In this document: piece by piece, positions 52,701 to 60,043 of the stretch | Layout: each line of letters starts with the position of its first letter | Numbering within the stretch: position 1 is the stretch's first letter | Assembly (NCBI GenBank): GCA_907163225.1 | Contig: OU015322.1 | Location: forward strand, 868,001 to 932,000 | DNA length: 64,000 bases | Reading direction: 5' to 3' | From: an uncultured Rhodocyclaceae bacterium | GTDB taxonomy: Bacteria > Pseudomonadota > Gammaproteobacteria > Burkholderiales > Rhodocyclaceae | Notes under the pieces: generated by a model | The model's database searches: none | The model's input: the letters and a program-made list of their open reading frames with translations, nothing else | Told to the model about the DNA's origin: nothing | Position numbers and translations under genes: made by a program

Positions 52701-52951
52701 GCGACGGTGTCGATACCATCACCGACTTCCAGCCAGGTATCGACCGCGTCGTCCTGACACAGGTACTAGCATCAACAGGCATCGTCAGCGGCAACCCGAT
52801 CGCTGCTGGATACGTCACCTGCAAGGCCGTTGGCAGCGATGCCATGATCAGCATCGACCCGGATGCCGCCGGCGCTGCTCTCAGCCGCAACCTGGTGTTG
52901 CTGAAGAACCAGAGCTGTGCTGTAGCAATTCCGGGCAACTTCATCTTCTGA
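49790..52951 (+). CDS. ExeM/NucH-family extracellular endonuclease with RTX-type tail
   Basis: Large exported nuclease of 1053 aa. A signal peptide (about 1-28, AFADA) is followed by a beta-sandwich (to about 240) and a Cys-containing Ig-like domain (about 245-340). The ExeM OB-like domain (VVTKVMNNGFFMQDETPDADEATSEGIYVF) follows. The endonuclease/exonuclease/phosphatase domain has IKVASFNVLNYF, LMEIQNNG, VIVIGDLNAYGKEDP and RSSDHDPVI, the usual catalytic set. The last about 120 residues hold GGTGADQF-type RTX calcium repeats. It should digest extracellular DNA. The combination of Sec signal and RTX tail points to export through the type II-like system. Confidence 0.92.
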   Translation: MKTNASKSHRFARTIIAASLVAAMAPAFADATYQMLPFSQNWSNAGLISTNDSWSGAPGIIGYRGDGLTGADPQTILGEGSLVIDVNANQNTPNTFGTGGVTEFQLTDPTIALAGSGTANAPYIQLHLNTTGLQNIQVAYNLRDVDGSADNAVQPVALQYRVGTSGNFINVPAAFVADATTANSATQVTPVSVILPAAANNQPQLQLRIMTINAGGNDEWVGIDDIAISGSGTGGGDINQPISTTCPAGTLAQGEGGSIMLTATDADSVVNAASLAAGTPAGFTLGTLTAASVDGGAASVALNAAANLAAGNYAVVVDFANDEAQSASCTVNVNISGITPIHAIQGNGASSPLDSQQVTTQGVVTKVMNNGFFMQDETPDADEATSEGIYVFTSTAPTVAVGNRVRVAATVKEFNVGTLTNSATAANPLTELINASVTVVASGITIAPTVITFPEINEGDLERYEGMLVRIEGPLTVGQNYFLGRFGQLTVSAGGRLEKPTNRYPAGSLDAIEMADNNARRRILLDDGTSLQNPNPTPYLAADNTVRAGDSIDGITGVIDYGLATSSNTGLGDFRIHPTAAPTFTRSNPRTTAPASVNGNIKVASFNVLNYFTTFTNGQTASGGSGQGCTLGGASAAANCRGADNLAEFTRQQTKIVNAIKALNADVVGLMEIQNNGNVALQNLVSALNTAYGNNVYAAVTNLNGSTGDDAIRVAMIYKPSAVNPINQAISDNDPIHNRPPLMQTFAAANGEKFSVVVNHFKSKGSCPSSSSDTNADQGDGQGCWNVLRTEQAQALRNTVQNLQISSGDNDVIVIGDLNAYGKEDPILNFTDAGYVDQVARFDSFGYSYVFDGEAGYLDHALATPSLSAQIAGAKHWRINADEPAIIDYNTEFKQPACATCGPDYYSNTVYRSSDHDPVIIGLNLVKQIGGTAGRDTLIGTAGDDVITGGIGADTLTGGTGADQFVFTSLRDGVDTITDFQPGIDRVVLTQVLASTGIVSGNPIAAGYVTCKAVGSDAMISIDPDAAGAALSRNLVLLKNQSCAVAIPGNFIF

Positions 52952-53009
52952 GCCGATAATGAGGAATAGCCAACTCAACGGCTAGCTAGACCGTTCGTAC
53001 CGCATAACA

Positions 53010-53045
53010 AAAGGCCGGCAGAGAAATATCTGCCGGCCTTTTTAT
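53010..53045 (+). terminator. Terminator of the ExeM-like gene
   Basis: AAGGCCGGCAGA (53012-53023) pairs with TCTGCCGGCCTT (53030-53041) and is followed by a short T run. It lies about 60 bp past the stop codon. Confidence 0.88.
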
Positions 53046-53061
53046 TCGGTGAAGGCACAAA

Positions 53062-53096
53062 TAGAAAGGGCCGGGAAACTCCCGGCCCTTTCTATT
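53062..53096. terminator. Long bidirectional terminator
   Basis: ATAGAAAGGGCCGGGA and its perfect complement form a stem of 15-16 bp with a 3-nt loop. T/A runs flank both sides (TATTT and, on the minus strand, TATTT), so it can serve the ExeM-like gene and, in the other direction, the PEP-CTERM gene ending at 53136. Confidence 0.85.
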
Positions 53097-53135
53097 TGGC
53101 ACTGGAGACGCATCCCCAATGCCAGCAAGCACTTA

Positions 53136-53828
53136 TCAGGAACGCTTGTTGCGACGACGGGAAACCACCGCCATCATCATGCCCAAACCGGCCAACAGCA
53201 TGGCGTAGGACTCGGGTTCCGGCACTGCTGAGAGCATGAAGCCAAGTTCGACGTTCTTCTTTTCGATGAACGCGTAGCCGGCAGCAGGAACGTAGGCACC
53301 GAGGATGTTTTCGATGCTGACGGTCGCGGAAGTCAGGGCAGTCGCCGGAACGACACTGGCGTGCGCTTCCCAGTCGGTGGTGGCGTACGACAAGAATGAA
53401 GTCTTGGTAGACAGGGGCGCCGTCGCGGTAATCTGGGAGGTCATGGCCGAAACGCCCACCGGCTTGACACGCAGTTGGCCGCCCACGAGCACGGCGCTAT
53501 CGCCACCGATAACCGCATAGTCGCCAGCTTCAAAGAGATTGAAGCCAGAAAGCTTGTAACCCTGGTCTGCGGTAATCGTGAAGGCAAAAGTGGAGTTTGT
53601 GAACTTGATACCGCTGGCCGTCTGAGCAGCGAAACCCGGGGAACCACCGATATTGCCAAAGACCAGACTGGAATTCACCAACGATGGCGCGCCAAACAAC
53701 CCAATTACCGCTTCGTCATAAGTGATCGTAAAGTGATCGCCATCGAGCGTCTTGGTTGCAGCAAAAGCTTGGACAGAGAAAGCTGCAAACAAAACAGCTG
53801 CGGCTAGCGGCTTGAATTTAAAGGCCAT
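53136..53828 (-). CDS. PEP-CTERM protein, function unknown
   Basis: Exported protein of 230 aa on the minus strand. A signal peptide (about 1-23, AFAAT) is followed by a beta-rich domain with no recognised motif. The domain starts KTLDGDHFTITYDEAVIGLFG and contains FTITADQGYKLSGFNLFEAGDY. The C terminus is VPEPESYAMLLAGLGMMMAV plus RRRNKRS. GGAG precedes the ATG. The gene is alone between terminators and the divergent eps operon, so it is a candidate direct target of the same regulator as the eps genes. Confidence 0.82.
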   Translation of the reverse strand: MAFKFKPLAAAVLFAAFSVQAFAATKTLDGDHFTITYDEAVIGLFGAPSLVNSSLVFGNIGGSPGFAAQTASGIKFTNSTFAFTITADQGYKLSGFNLFEAGDYAVIGGDSAVLVGGQLRVKPVGVSAMTSQITATAPLSTKTSFLSYATTDWEAHASVVPATALTSATVSIENILGAYVPAAGYAFIEKKNVELGFMLSAVPEPESYAMLLAGLGMMMAVVSRRRNKRS

Positions 53829-54166
53829 TTAAGAACTCCAGAAGAACCAATACGATGGGGAAGTGGTGAAAAAGTGAGCGATGCGTTTAATTGGGTAAGA
53901 CCACCCTAACACTAATACTGAGTCAAAAATATTACGTCCGCCACCTCAAAAAAATGCGAAAACCATAGTCCGATATGACTACATTGTGCCTCAATCCTTC
54001 TCTCCCTGTCCATTCTAAAAGCGTAATTCATGCATTTCGCGTGAAAAAATCGAGGGATTGGCGCAAAAATATCCCCTAACATGTCGGCCTTAATCTTTTT
54101 GACATCTTGGCTTCCTACAATCGCCTTCCGGCCGTCATAGAAATCACTTATCAAGGACCCCTCCCG
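53829..54166. other. 338-bp divergent control region, PEP-CTERM gene / eps operon
   Basis: AT-rich spacer between the divergent PEP-CTERM gene and epsD. It contains TTGAC-like elements on both strands (near 54096 on plus, near 53921 on minus) but no well-spaced -10 for either, and a GG-N10-GC sigma54 arrangement was looked for and not found. No coding frame in it is convincing. Confidence 0.5.
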
Positions 54167-55141
54167 ATGCACGCCCACCGCTTTCAAAAATCGTTCTCAC
54201 TGCTCGCCGCTGCTCTCGCTGTGGCCATTCCGCTGGCTGGTTGCGGAAGCGACAAAGCCGATGGAAAAGCTGCGACGCAGGTAGCCGCAAAGGTCAATGG
54301 CGCTGAAATCTCGGTCCATCAGATCAATTCCGTGCTGACCAAGGCCTCTGGCGTCACCAACGAGAACGCACCACGTGCCCGCAAGGAAGTCCTTGACCGC
54401 CTGGTCGACCAGCAAATTGCCGTTGAACAAGCCCTCGCCAAGAAACTCGACCGCAGCCCTGAAGTCCTGCTCAATATTGAAGCCGCCCGCCGCGAGATCC
54501 TGGCCCGCGCCTACCTGGAGCAAATTGCCGCCGCCCAGCCCAAGGCCACTGACGAAGAAGTCAAGCGCTACTACGACGAACACCCAGACCTCTTCGCCAA
54601 GCGTCGCGTGTACAACATCCAGGAGCTGACCATTGCCAAGACGGGTGCGCCGCTGGACGAACTGAAGACACTGGTTTCCTCGGGCAAGCCGATGGAAGAA
54701 ATTGCTGGATGGCTGAAGAGCAAAAATATCCCGGCTCGTGGCAATGCTGGCGCCCGTGCCGCCGAACAGCTGCCGCTCGAACTCCTGCCCAAGCTGGCCC
54801 AGATGAAAGATGGCCAGACCGCACTGATCGATGGCCCGCAGCAAGCATTCGTCATGCGCGTTGTTGCCTCGCAATCTGCTCCGGTAGACGAAGCCGCCGC
54901 CAAGCCGCGAATTCAGCAGTTCCTGCAGAACCAGCGCAGCAGCAAGGCCGTTGCTGAAGAAATGAAGAAACTCAAGGACGCCGCCAAAATTGAACTGGTT
55001 GGCGATTTTGCCAAGACCGTCGAAGCCCCCGCCGCCCAGCCAGCCGCTCCGGTTGCTGCCGCGGCAGCCACTCCGGCACCGGCCAGTACTGAAAAGCCCG
55101 TCGCCAACGCCATCGAAAAAGGCGTCGCCGGTCTGAAATGA
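54167..55141 (+). CDS. epsD: EpsD-family peptidyl-prolyl isomerase lipoprotein
   Basis: Outer-periplasmic lipoprotein of 324 aa, the first gene of the XrtB-type EPS operon. The lipobox LAGC ends the signal at about residue 27. A SurA_N-like helical domain (VAAKVNGAEISVHQINSVL to about residue 140) precedes a diverged parvulin-like rotamase domain. A C-terminal Ala/Pro-rich tail (from about 290) follows. AAGGA lies upstream of ATG 54167; the frame is open to 54107 but would bury the signal. The stop overlaps epsE (ATGA). Confidence 0.88.
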   Translation: MHAHRFQKSFSLLAAALAVAIPLAGCGSDKADGKAATQVAAKVNGAEISVHQINSVLTKASGVTNENAPRARKEVLDRLVDQQIAVEQALAKKLDRSPEVLLNIEAARREILARAYLEQIAAAQPKATDEEVKRYYDEHPDLFAKRRVYNIQELTIAKTGAPLDELKTLVSSGKPMEEIAGWLKSKNIPARGNAGARAAEQLPLELLPKLAQMKDGQTALIDGPQQAFVMRVVASQSAPVDEAAAKPRIQQFLQNQRSSKAVAEEMKKLKDAAKIELVGDFAKTVEAPAAQPAAPVAAAAATPAPASTEKPVANAIEKGVAGLK

Positions 55142-56004
55142 TCAGCCACGCCACCGAAAAGAAAGCAGACTCAATGACCCAGGCAATTCACCGCCTCCTC
55201 GCTTCACTCTGGCTACTGCTCTCGGCAGCGCTGCTTACCGCCTCATCAATGGCGGCAGCGGCTGAACCGCGTGTCAATGTCGACTACAAACTCGGGCAAG
55301 GCGACGCCATTCGCATCGTCGTCTTTCAAAACCCGGATCTGACCCTCGACAGCCGCGTTTCCGAAAGCGGCACCATCACCTACCCGCTGATCGGCACCGT
55401 CGACATCGGTGGCCTGAGCATCGAAGCAGCCGAAAAGCGCATCGCCAAAGGCCTCAAGGATGGTGGTTTCGTGCAGAAGCCGCAGGTCAACATCATTCTC
55501 ATGCAGGTACGCGGCAATCAAATCTCCGTACTCGGCCAGGTTAACCGTCCCGGCCGCTTCCCGCTTGAAACCGCCAACAACCGGGTTTCAGACGTTCTGG
55601 CCATGGCCGGCGGCATGACCCCGAACGGCTCGGACACCGTGGTCATCACCGGCATCCGCGAAGGCAAGCCCTTCCGCCGCGAAATCGACTTCCCGGCCAT
55701 CTTCATCGACAACAAGAGCGACGAAGACATTCAGGTATCCGGTGGCGACGTCATCTACGTCCACCGCGCCCCGGTCTTCTACATCTACGGCGAAGCGCAG
55801 CGCTCCGGCTCCTACCGCATCGAACGCGGCATGACCGTTCAGCAAGCCCTGGCCCAGGCCGGTGGCCCGACACTGCGCGGCACCGAAGACAGAATTCGCG
55901 TCCACCGCCGCATTGCCGGCGGTGAAATCAGCCGGCTTTCTCTGGAAGCCAACGAGCCCGTCCGAGCGGACGACGTCATTTTCGTACGCGAAAGCCTGTT
56001 TTAA
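55138..56004 (+). CDS. epsE: EpsE-family polysaccharide export protein
   Basis: Wza-like outer-membrane export protein of 288 aa. A signal peptide (about 13-42, ending AAAAEP) precedes the Poly_export domain (YKLGQGDAIRIVVFQNPDLTLDSRVSESGTITYPLIGTV). Two SLBB-type repeats follow (VRGNQISVLGQVNRPGRFPL and FYIYGEAQRSGSYRIERGMTVQQAL). ATG 55138 overlaps the epsD stop; ATG 55174 would start right at the signal peptide. It should form the outer gate for the EPS together with EpsF and EpsL. Confidence 0.92.
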   Translation: MISHATEKKADSMTQAIHRLLASLWLLLSAALLTASSMAAAAEPRVNVDYKLGQGDAIRIVVFQNPDLTLDSRVSESGTITYPLIGTVDIGGLSIEAAEKRIAKGLKDGGFVQKPQVNIILMQVRGNQISVLGQVNRPGRFPLETANNRVSDVLAMAGGMTPNGSDTVVITGIREGKPFRREIDFPAIFIDNKSDEDIQVSGGDVIYVHRAPVFYIYGEAQRSGSYRIERGMTVQQALAQAGGPTLRGTEDRIRVHRRIAGGEISRLSLEANEPVRADDVIFVRESLF

Positions 56005-56016
56005 GGCGAATCAACA

Positions 56017-57423
56017 ATGAACTTGCAACAATTCCTGCTCATTCTTTGGGCACACCGCAAACTGGTGATGTTTACTTTTTTTGCTACCGTGATTGCTACC
56101 ACGGTAGTTACATTCATGCTTCCCAAGGAATACAGCGCCACCGCCGCTGTGGTACTTGACGTCAAGTCACCTGACCCCATCGCCGGCATGGTTCTGCCCG
56201 GCTTGATGGCTCCTGGCTATATGGCCACCCAGGTCGACATCATCAACAGTGACCGCGTCACCATGCGCGTCATCAAGATGTTGCGCATGGATGAAAACCC
56301 GAACATTCAGGAGCAGTGGCAGGAAGCCACAGAAGGCAAGGGAAAGATCGGGCCTTGGCTAGCTCAGTTGTTGCAGAAAAAACTCGACGTGAAGCCCTCG
56401 CGCGAAAGTAACGTCATCTCAATCAGCTACTCCGGAGCCAGCCCGGAATTTGCCGCAGCCATGGCCAATGCCTTCGCCCAGGCCTACATCGACGTCAATC
56501 TCGAACTGCGCATCGAACCGGCCCGCCAAAACGCCAAATGGTTCGACGAACAAAGCAAGCAATACCGCGAACGTCTCGACACCGCACAAAAGGCCCTTTC
56601 CGACTACCAGCAAAAATCCGGCATCGTCGCCACCGACGAACGCCTGGACTACGAAACCCAGAAACTGAACGAACTCTCGACCCAGCTCACCGTTGCCCAA
56701 GCCCAAGGCACCGACTCCAGCAGCAAGCGCAAGAGCAGCGGCAGCGCCGACACCCTGCCGGAAGTCATGCAAAGCGGTCTGATCAGCCAAATGAAGGGTG
56801 ACATTGCCCGCCTGGAATCCCGCCTGAAAGAGGTCTCTGGCAATTTTGGCGTCAATCACCCGCAATACCAGCGCTCACAAGCCGAACTGGCCGAACTGAA
56901 GAGCAAGATGAACGCCGAAATCGCGCGCATCTCCAGTTCCATCGGCACCGCCGGAAATATCAGCAAACAAAAGGTTAGCGAACTGATTGCTGCGGTCAAC
57001 GCCCAAAAGAAGCGAATTCTCGAACTCAAAGAACAGCGTGACGAAATCACCTTGCTCGTTCGTGAGGTTGAAACCGCCCAGCGCGCCTTTGATGCAGTCG
57101 GCCAGCGCACCACCCAGAGCCGCCTCGAGTCGCAAAGCGTTCAGACCAACGTTGCCGTCCTTAACACAGCCACCGAGCCTGCCAAACACGCACGCCCCAA
57201 GAGAATGATCAACATCATGCTATCGATGTTCGTCGGCCTCATGCTTGGCGTTGGCGCTGCGCTTCTACTTGAACTTAGCCAGCGTCGTATCCGCTCCGCT
57301 GACGATCTGGTACAGACCCTCGGCATTCCCGTCCTCGCATCGCTTGATGCCGAACAAACTGACCTGAACTGGATGAGCGCCCTGCGCCGCCTCTTCTCTT
57401 CACGTCAAGCACGCCCAGCATGA
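56017..57423 (+). CDS. epsF: EpsF-family chain-length determinant protein
   Basis: Wzz/PCP-type inner-membrane protein of 468 aa. Transmembrane helices lie near residues 12-33 and 400-420, around a long periplasmic coiled-coil region (about 170-360) with LRIEPARQNAKWFDEQSKQYRERLDTAQKAL and many Gln/Glu/Lys. A Pro-rich motif PAKHARPKRM precedes the second helix, as in PCP proteins. It sets chain length and links export to the cognate EpsG. It starts 12 bp after epsE and overlaps epsG by 4 bp. Confidence 0.92.
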   Translation: MNLQQFLLILWAHRKLVMFTFFATVIATTVVTFMLPKEYSATAAVVLDVKSPDPIAGMVLPGLMAPGYMATQVDIINSDRVTMRVIKMLRMDENPNIQEQWQEATEGKGKIGPWLAQLLQKKLDVKPSRESNVISISYSGASPEFAAAMANAFAQAYIDVNLELRIEPARQNAKWFDEQSKQYRERLDTAQKALSDYQQKSGIVATDERLDYETQKLNELSTQLTVAQAQGTDSSSKRKSSGSADTLPEVMQSGLISQMKGDIARLESRLKEVSGNFGVNHPQYQRSQAELAELKSKMNAEIARISSSIGTAGNISKQKVSELIAAVNAQKKRILELKEQRDEITLLVREVETAQRAFDAVGQRTTQSRLESQSVQTNVAVLNTATEPAKHARPKRMINIMLSMFVGLMLGVGAALLLELSQRRIRSADDLVQTLGIPVLASLDAEQTDLNWMSALRRLFSSRQARPA

Positions 57424-58328
57424 GCGAAACAGCCATGAACTTTGCCACACCCGAATCCATTATTTCCCGTGCTGCTCAGCATCACGGGTTAGCCAGCCAG
57501 TCTATCGGGGCAATCCTCGTCGACTCAGGCCGACTCAGCGCCGATGCCGCCGAAAGCATCATCAAGCTGCAAAAAGCTGAGGGCCTGCGCTTTGGTGACG
57601 CCGCTATCCAACTCGGCCTGCTGACCGAAGCAGACGTCCGTTACGCACTCTCACACCAATTCAATTACCCCTACCTTCTCCCTGACGATAAAAACATCAG
57701 CGAAGAAGTAGTTGCCGCCTTCAAGCCCTTCAGCCCTGTCGTCGAAAAACTTCGCGCCCTGCGTAGCCAACTGATGCTGCGCTGGTTTGATGGCGAAACC
57801 GGCAACAAGATGCTGGCACTGACCAGCCCTGACACAGGCGAAGGTCGTAGCTACATCGCCGCCAACCTCGCCGTCGTATTCTCGCAGCTAGGCGAACGCA
57901 CCCTGCTTATTGATGCCGACCTGCGCAACCCGAGGCAGCACGAAATATTCAAACTCGGCAATCGCACCGGGCTCTCTACCATCCTGGCCGGCAGAACCAC
58001 CCTGGACGAATCCATCAATCGCATTCCTAACCTGCTCGGGCTATCTGTCCTCCCGGCAGGCGCAATTCCGCCCAATCCGCAAGAACTGCTCAGCCGCCCA
58101 CAGTTCACCAGCATGCTTCAAGCCGCCCAACAGCAATTTGACGTCATTCTTTTCGACACCTCGGCCGGCGCCGAATTTGCCGACGCGCAAATGATTGCTG
58201 CCCGTGCCGGCGGCGCCATTGTTCTTAGTCGAAAGAACATCACCCACGCCTCCCGACTGCGCGACCTAACGACTTCCCTGCAACACTCCGGGGCTACCGT
58301 TGTTGGCTCTGTCCTCAACGGCAACTAA
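57420..58328 (+). CDS. epsG: EpsG-type BY-kinase-like protein with N-terminal MshEN domain
   Basis: Cytoplasmic partner of EpsF, 302 aa. Residues 28-51 and 57-80 form two 24-residue motifs separated by five residues, each with G at positions 3 and 10 and Q at 24, the layout of the c-di-GMP-binding MshEN domain. A short linker leads to a P-loop domain resembling bacterial tyrosine kinases, with SPDTGEGRS (Arg143 in place of the P-loop lysine), LLIDADLR (Walker A') and later DVILFDTSAG. A C-terminal tyrosine cluster is absent. ATG overlaps epsF (ATGA); the next gene follows by 14 bp. Confidence 0.9.
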   Translation: MSETAMNFATPESIISRAAQHHGLASQSIGAILVDSGRLSADAAESIIKLQKAEGLRFGDAAIQLGLLTEADVRYALSHQFNYPYLLPDDKNISEEVVAAFKPFSPVVEKLRALRSQLMLRWFDGETGNKMLALTSPDTGEGRSYIAANLAVVFSQLGERTLLIDADLRNPRQHEIFKLGNRTGLSTILAGRTTLDESINRIPNLLGLSVLPAGAIPPNPQELLSRPQFTSMLQAAQQQFDVILFDTSAGAEFADAQMIAARAGGAIVLSRKNITHASRLRDLTTSLQHSGATVVGSVLNGN

Positions 58329-58342
58329 GCGAGACCCGTTTC

Positions 58343-59206
58343 GTGAACACCCTGAGCAAACCTCTGCCAAGCCCCCTGACCCAGTGGTTTCCAGTACTTC
58401 TAGGTATTGGAATGCTCTTCATCCCGACCATCTTCGATCTGACGCGCACGCTCTGGCGCAGCGATGATCAAGTTCACGGCCCCATCGTACTTTTCGTTGC
58501 CCTCTATTTATTCTGGAGCCTGCGCAACGACGTACTTGAAGCACCTGTTGCGCCCAAACCACTTATCGGCTGGCCACTCCTGATCATCGGCCTGATCACC
58601 TACACCCTGGGGCGCTCCCAGGGGTTGGTCATCTTCGAAATTGGATCATTGCTGCTCATCCTGCCCGCTCTGCTGCTTCTCATGCGTGGCGGCAAGGGCC
58701 TCAAGGCCGCCTGGTTCCCAATATTCTTTCTGTTTTTCATGATTCCGTTGCCCGGCCCGATCGTCGACTCGCTCACCATGCCGATGAAAATTGCCGTCTC
58801 CTACGTCACTGAAAACATCCTCTACAACGTTGGCTACCCCATCTCCCGCAACGGCGTCATCCTGCACATGGGTCAATACCAACTGCTGGTTGCCGACGCC
58901 TGCGCCGGGCTACACACCCTATTTTCGCTGGAAGCACTCGGCCTGCTCTACCTTCACATTATCAAACATGAATCCTGGACGCGAAATACGGTCCTGGCCA
59001 TTCTGATCATTCCCATCTCCTTCACCGCCAACGTTATCCGTGTCATCACGCTAACGCTGGTCACCTACTACTTCGGCGACGAAGCCGGCCAGGGATTTGT
59101 TCATGGATTTGCCGGCATGGTGCTATTCATCACCGCACTCATGCTCATCATCGCCACCGACTCGCTGCTGCGCTTCGGCGCCAAGAATCAAAGAGAACAG
59201 ACGTGA
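58343..59206 (+). CDS. xrtB: Exosortase B (XrtB)
   Basis: Polytopic membrane transpeptidase-like enzyme of 287 aa with about eight hydrophobic segments. It recognises PEP-CTERM tails, cleaves, and probably transfers the protein to the surface or matrix. The catalytic residues can be placed at Cys187 (ADACAGLHTLFSLEALG), Arg233 (ANVIRVITLTLV) and His254 (GFVHGFAGM). A GTG start at 58343 fits the reading frame. It lies in the eps operon between epsG and epsI and overlaps epsI (GTGA). It is the likely processing enzyme for the five PEP-CTERM proteins of this window. Confidence 0.94.
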   Translation: MNTLSKPLPSPLTQWFPVLLGIGMLFIPTIFDLTRTLWRSDDQVHGPIVLFVALYLFWSLRNDVLEAPVAPKPLIGWPLLIIGLITYTLGRSQGLVIFEIGSLLLILPALLLLMRGGKGLKAAWFPIFFLFFMIPLPGPIVDSLTMPMKIAVSYVTENILYNVGYPISRNGVILHMGQYQLLVADACAGLHTLFSLEALGLLYLHIIKHESWTRNTVLAILIIPISFTANVIRVITLTLVTYYFGDEAGQGFVHGFAGMVLFITALMLIIATDSLLRFGAKNQREQT

Positions 59207-59934
59207 CCAAGCCCCGCACCCTGACCGCCTTCTGGCCATGGATGGACTCGTTCGCCATCGTTCCCACAGCAATGCTCATTTTTGCCCTGATGGCATGCGC
59301 AGCACTCGGCAGCATTGCGCTGACCCCAACTCGAAAGCTTTCGGACAGCGCCCCCAAAGTCAACATTGAGAGAAGCATCCCCAAAGCCTTTGGCGACTGG
59401 ACAGTCGACGCCAAGAGCATGCCGATTGACCCCTCACCGGCCCAAAAAGCAACCATAGAACAAATCTACGACCAGACGGTAAGCCGCACCTACGTCAACA
59501 GCAAAGGTCAGCACGTCATGCTCTCCGTTGCCTATGGCGCCTCGCAAAACCGCGAAATGCGAGCCCACCGACAAGAAGTCTGCTATGCCGCGCAAGGCTT
59601 CCAGATCAACAACCTAAAACACGAAGTCATTGAAGTCAGTGGCGCCCAAGTACCAGTCACCCGCATGGTCGCCAAACACCAGTTCCGCACCGAACCGGTA
59701 ACCTACTGGTTCACCATGGGTGACGGCGTTGTGCGCAGCTATCTGGATCGCCAGATAGCGCAGTTGAAATACGCATTCTCAGGCCTTATCCCTGACGGCT
59801 ACCTCTTCCGCGTCTCCAGCATCGAAGACAACCCGGAAATCGCCTACCGTCGCCAGATCGAGTTCACCAACGAACTACTACAAGCAAGCGCGCCGGAACT
59901 GCGAAAAAAACTGCTTGGTGACGCAAGCCAGTAG
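59203..59934 (+). CDS. epsI: EpsI-family protein
   Basis: Exosortase-associated protein of 243 aa. One N-terminal transmembrane segment (about 19-43) precedes a periplasmic beta-rich domain with FGDWTVDAKSMPID, RTYVNSKGQHVMLSVAYG and HRQEVCYAAQGFQI, the usual EpsI signature with its conserved Cys. The EpsI family is found as a separate protein or fused to exosortase, with unknown biochemical role. GTG 59203 overlaps xrtB. The following 109-bp gap before the polymerase gene has no clear promoter. Confidence 0.9.
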   Translation: MTKPRTLTAFWPWMDSFAIVPTAMLIFALMACAALGSIALTPTRKLSDSAPKVNIERSIPKAFGDWTVDAKSMPIDPSPAQKATIEQIYDQTVSRTYVNSKGQHVMLSVAYGASQNREMRAHRQEVCYAAQGFQINNLKHEVIEVSGAQVPVTRMVAKHQFRTEPVTYWFTMGDGVVRSYLDRQIAQLKYAFSGLIPDGYLFRVSSIEDNPEIAYRRQIEFTNELLQASAPELRKKLLGDASQ

Positions 59935-60043
59935 ATCGTCGGATAGCCAGCTAAAGCCACCTGGCAACTAGCGCAAATTGATTAACGACATCAGCCAGAA
60001 CGTATCCATCGGGTAAATCTGGGCGAACACAGGAAAGACAAAG

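Noticed and set aside
54040-54166. Sigma54 or TTGACA promoter for epsD
   Set aside because: TTGACA is followed by TACAAT at only 11 bp. No GG-N10-GC arrangement was found, so no promoter is called.
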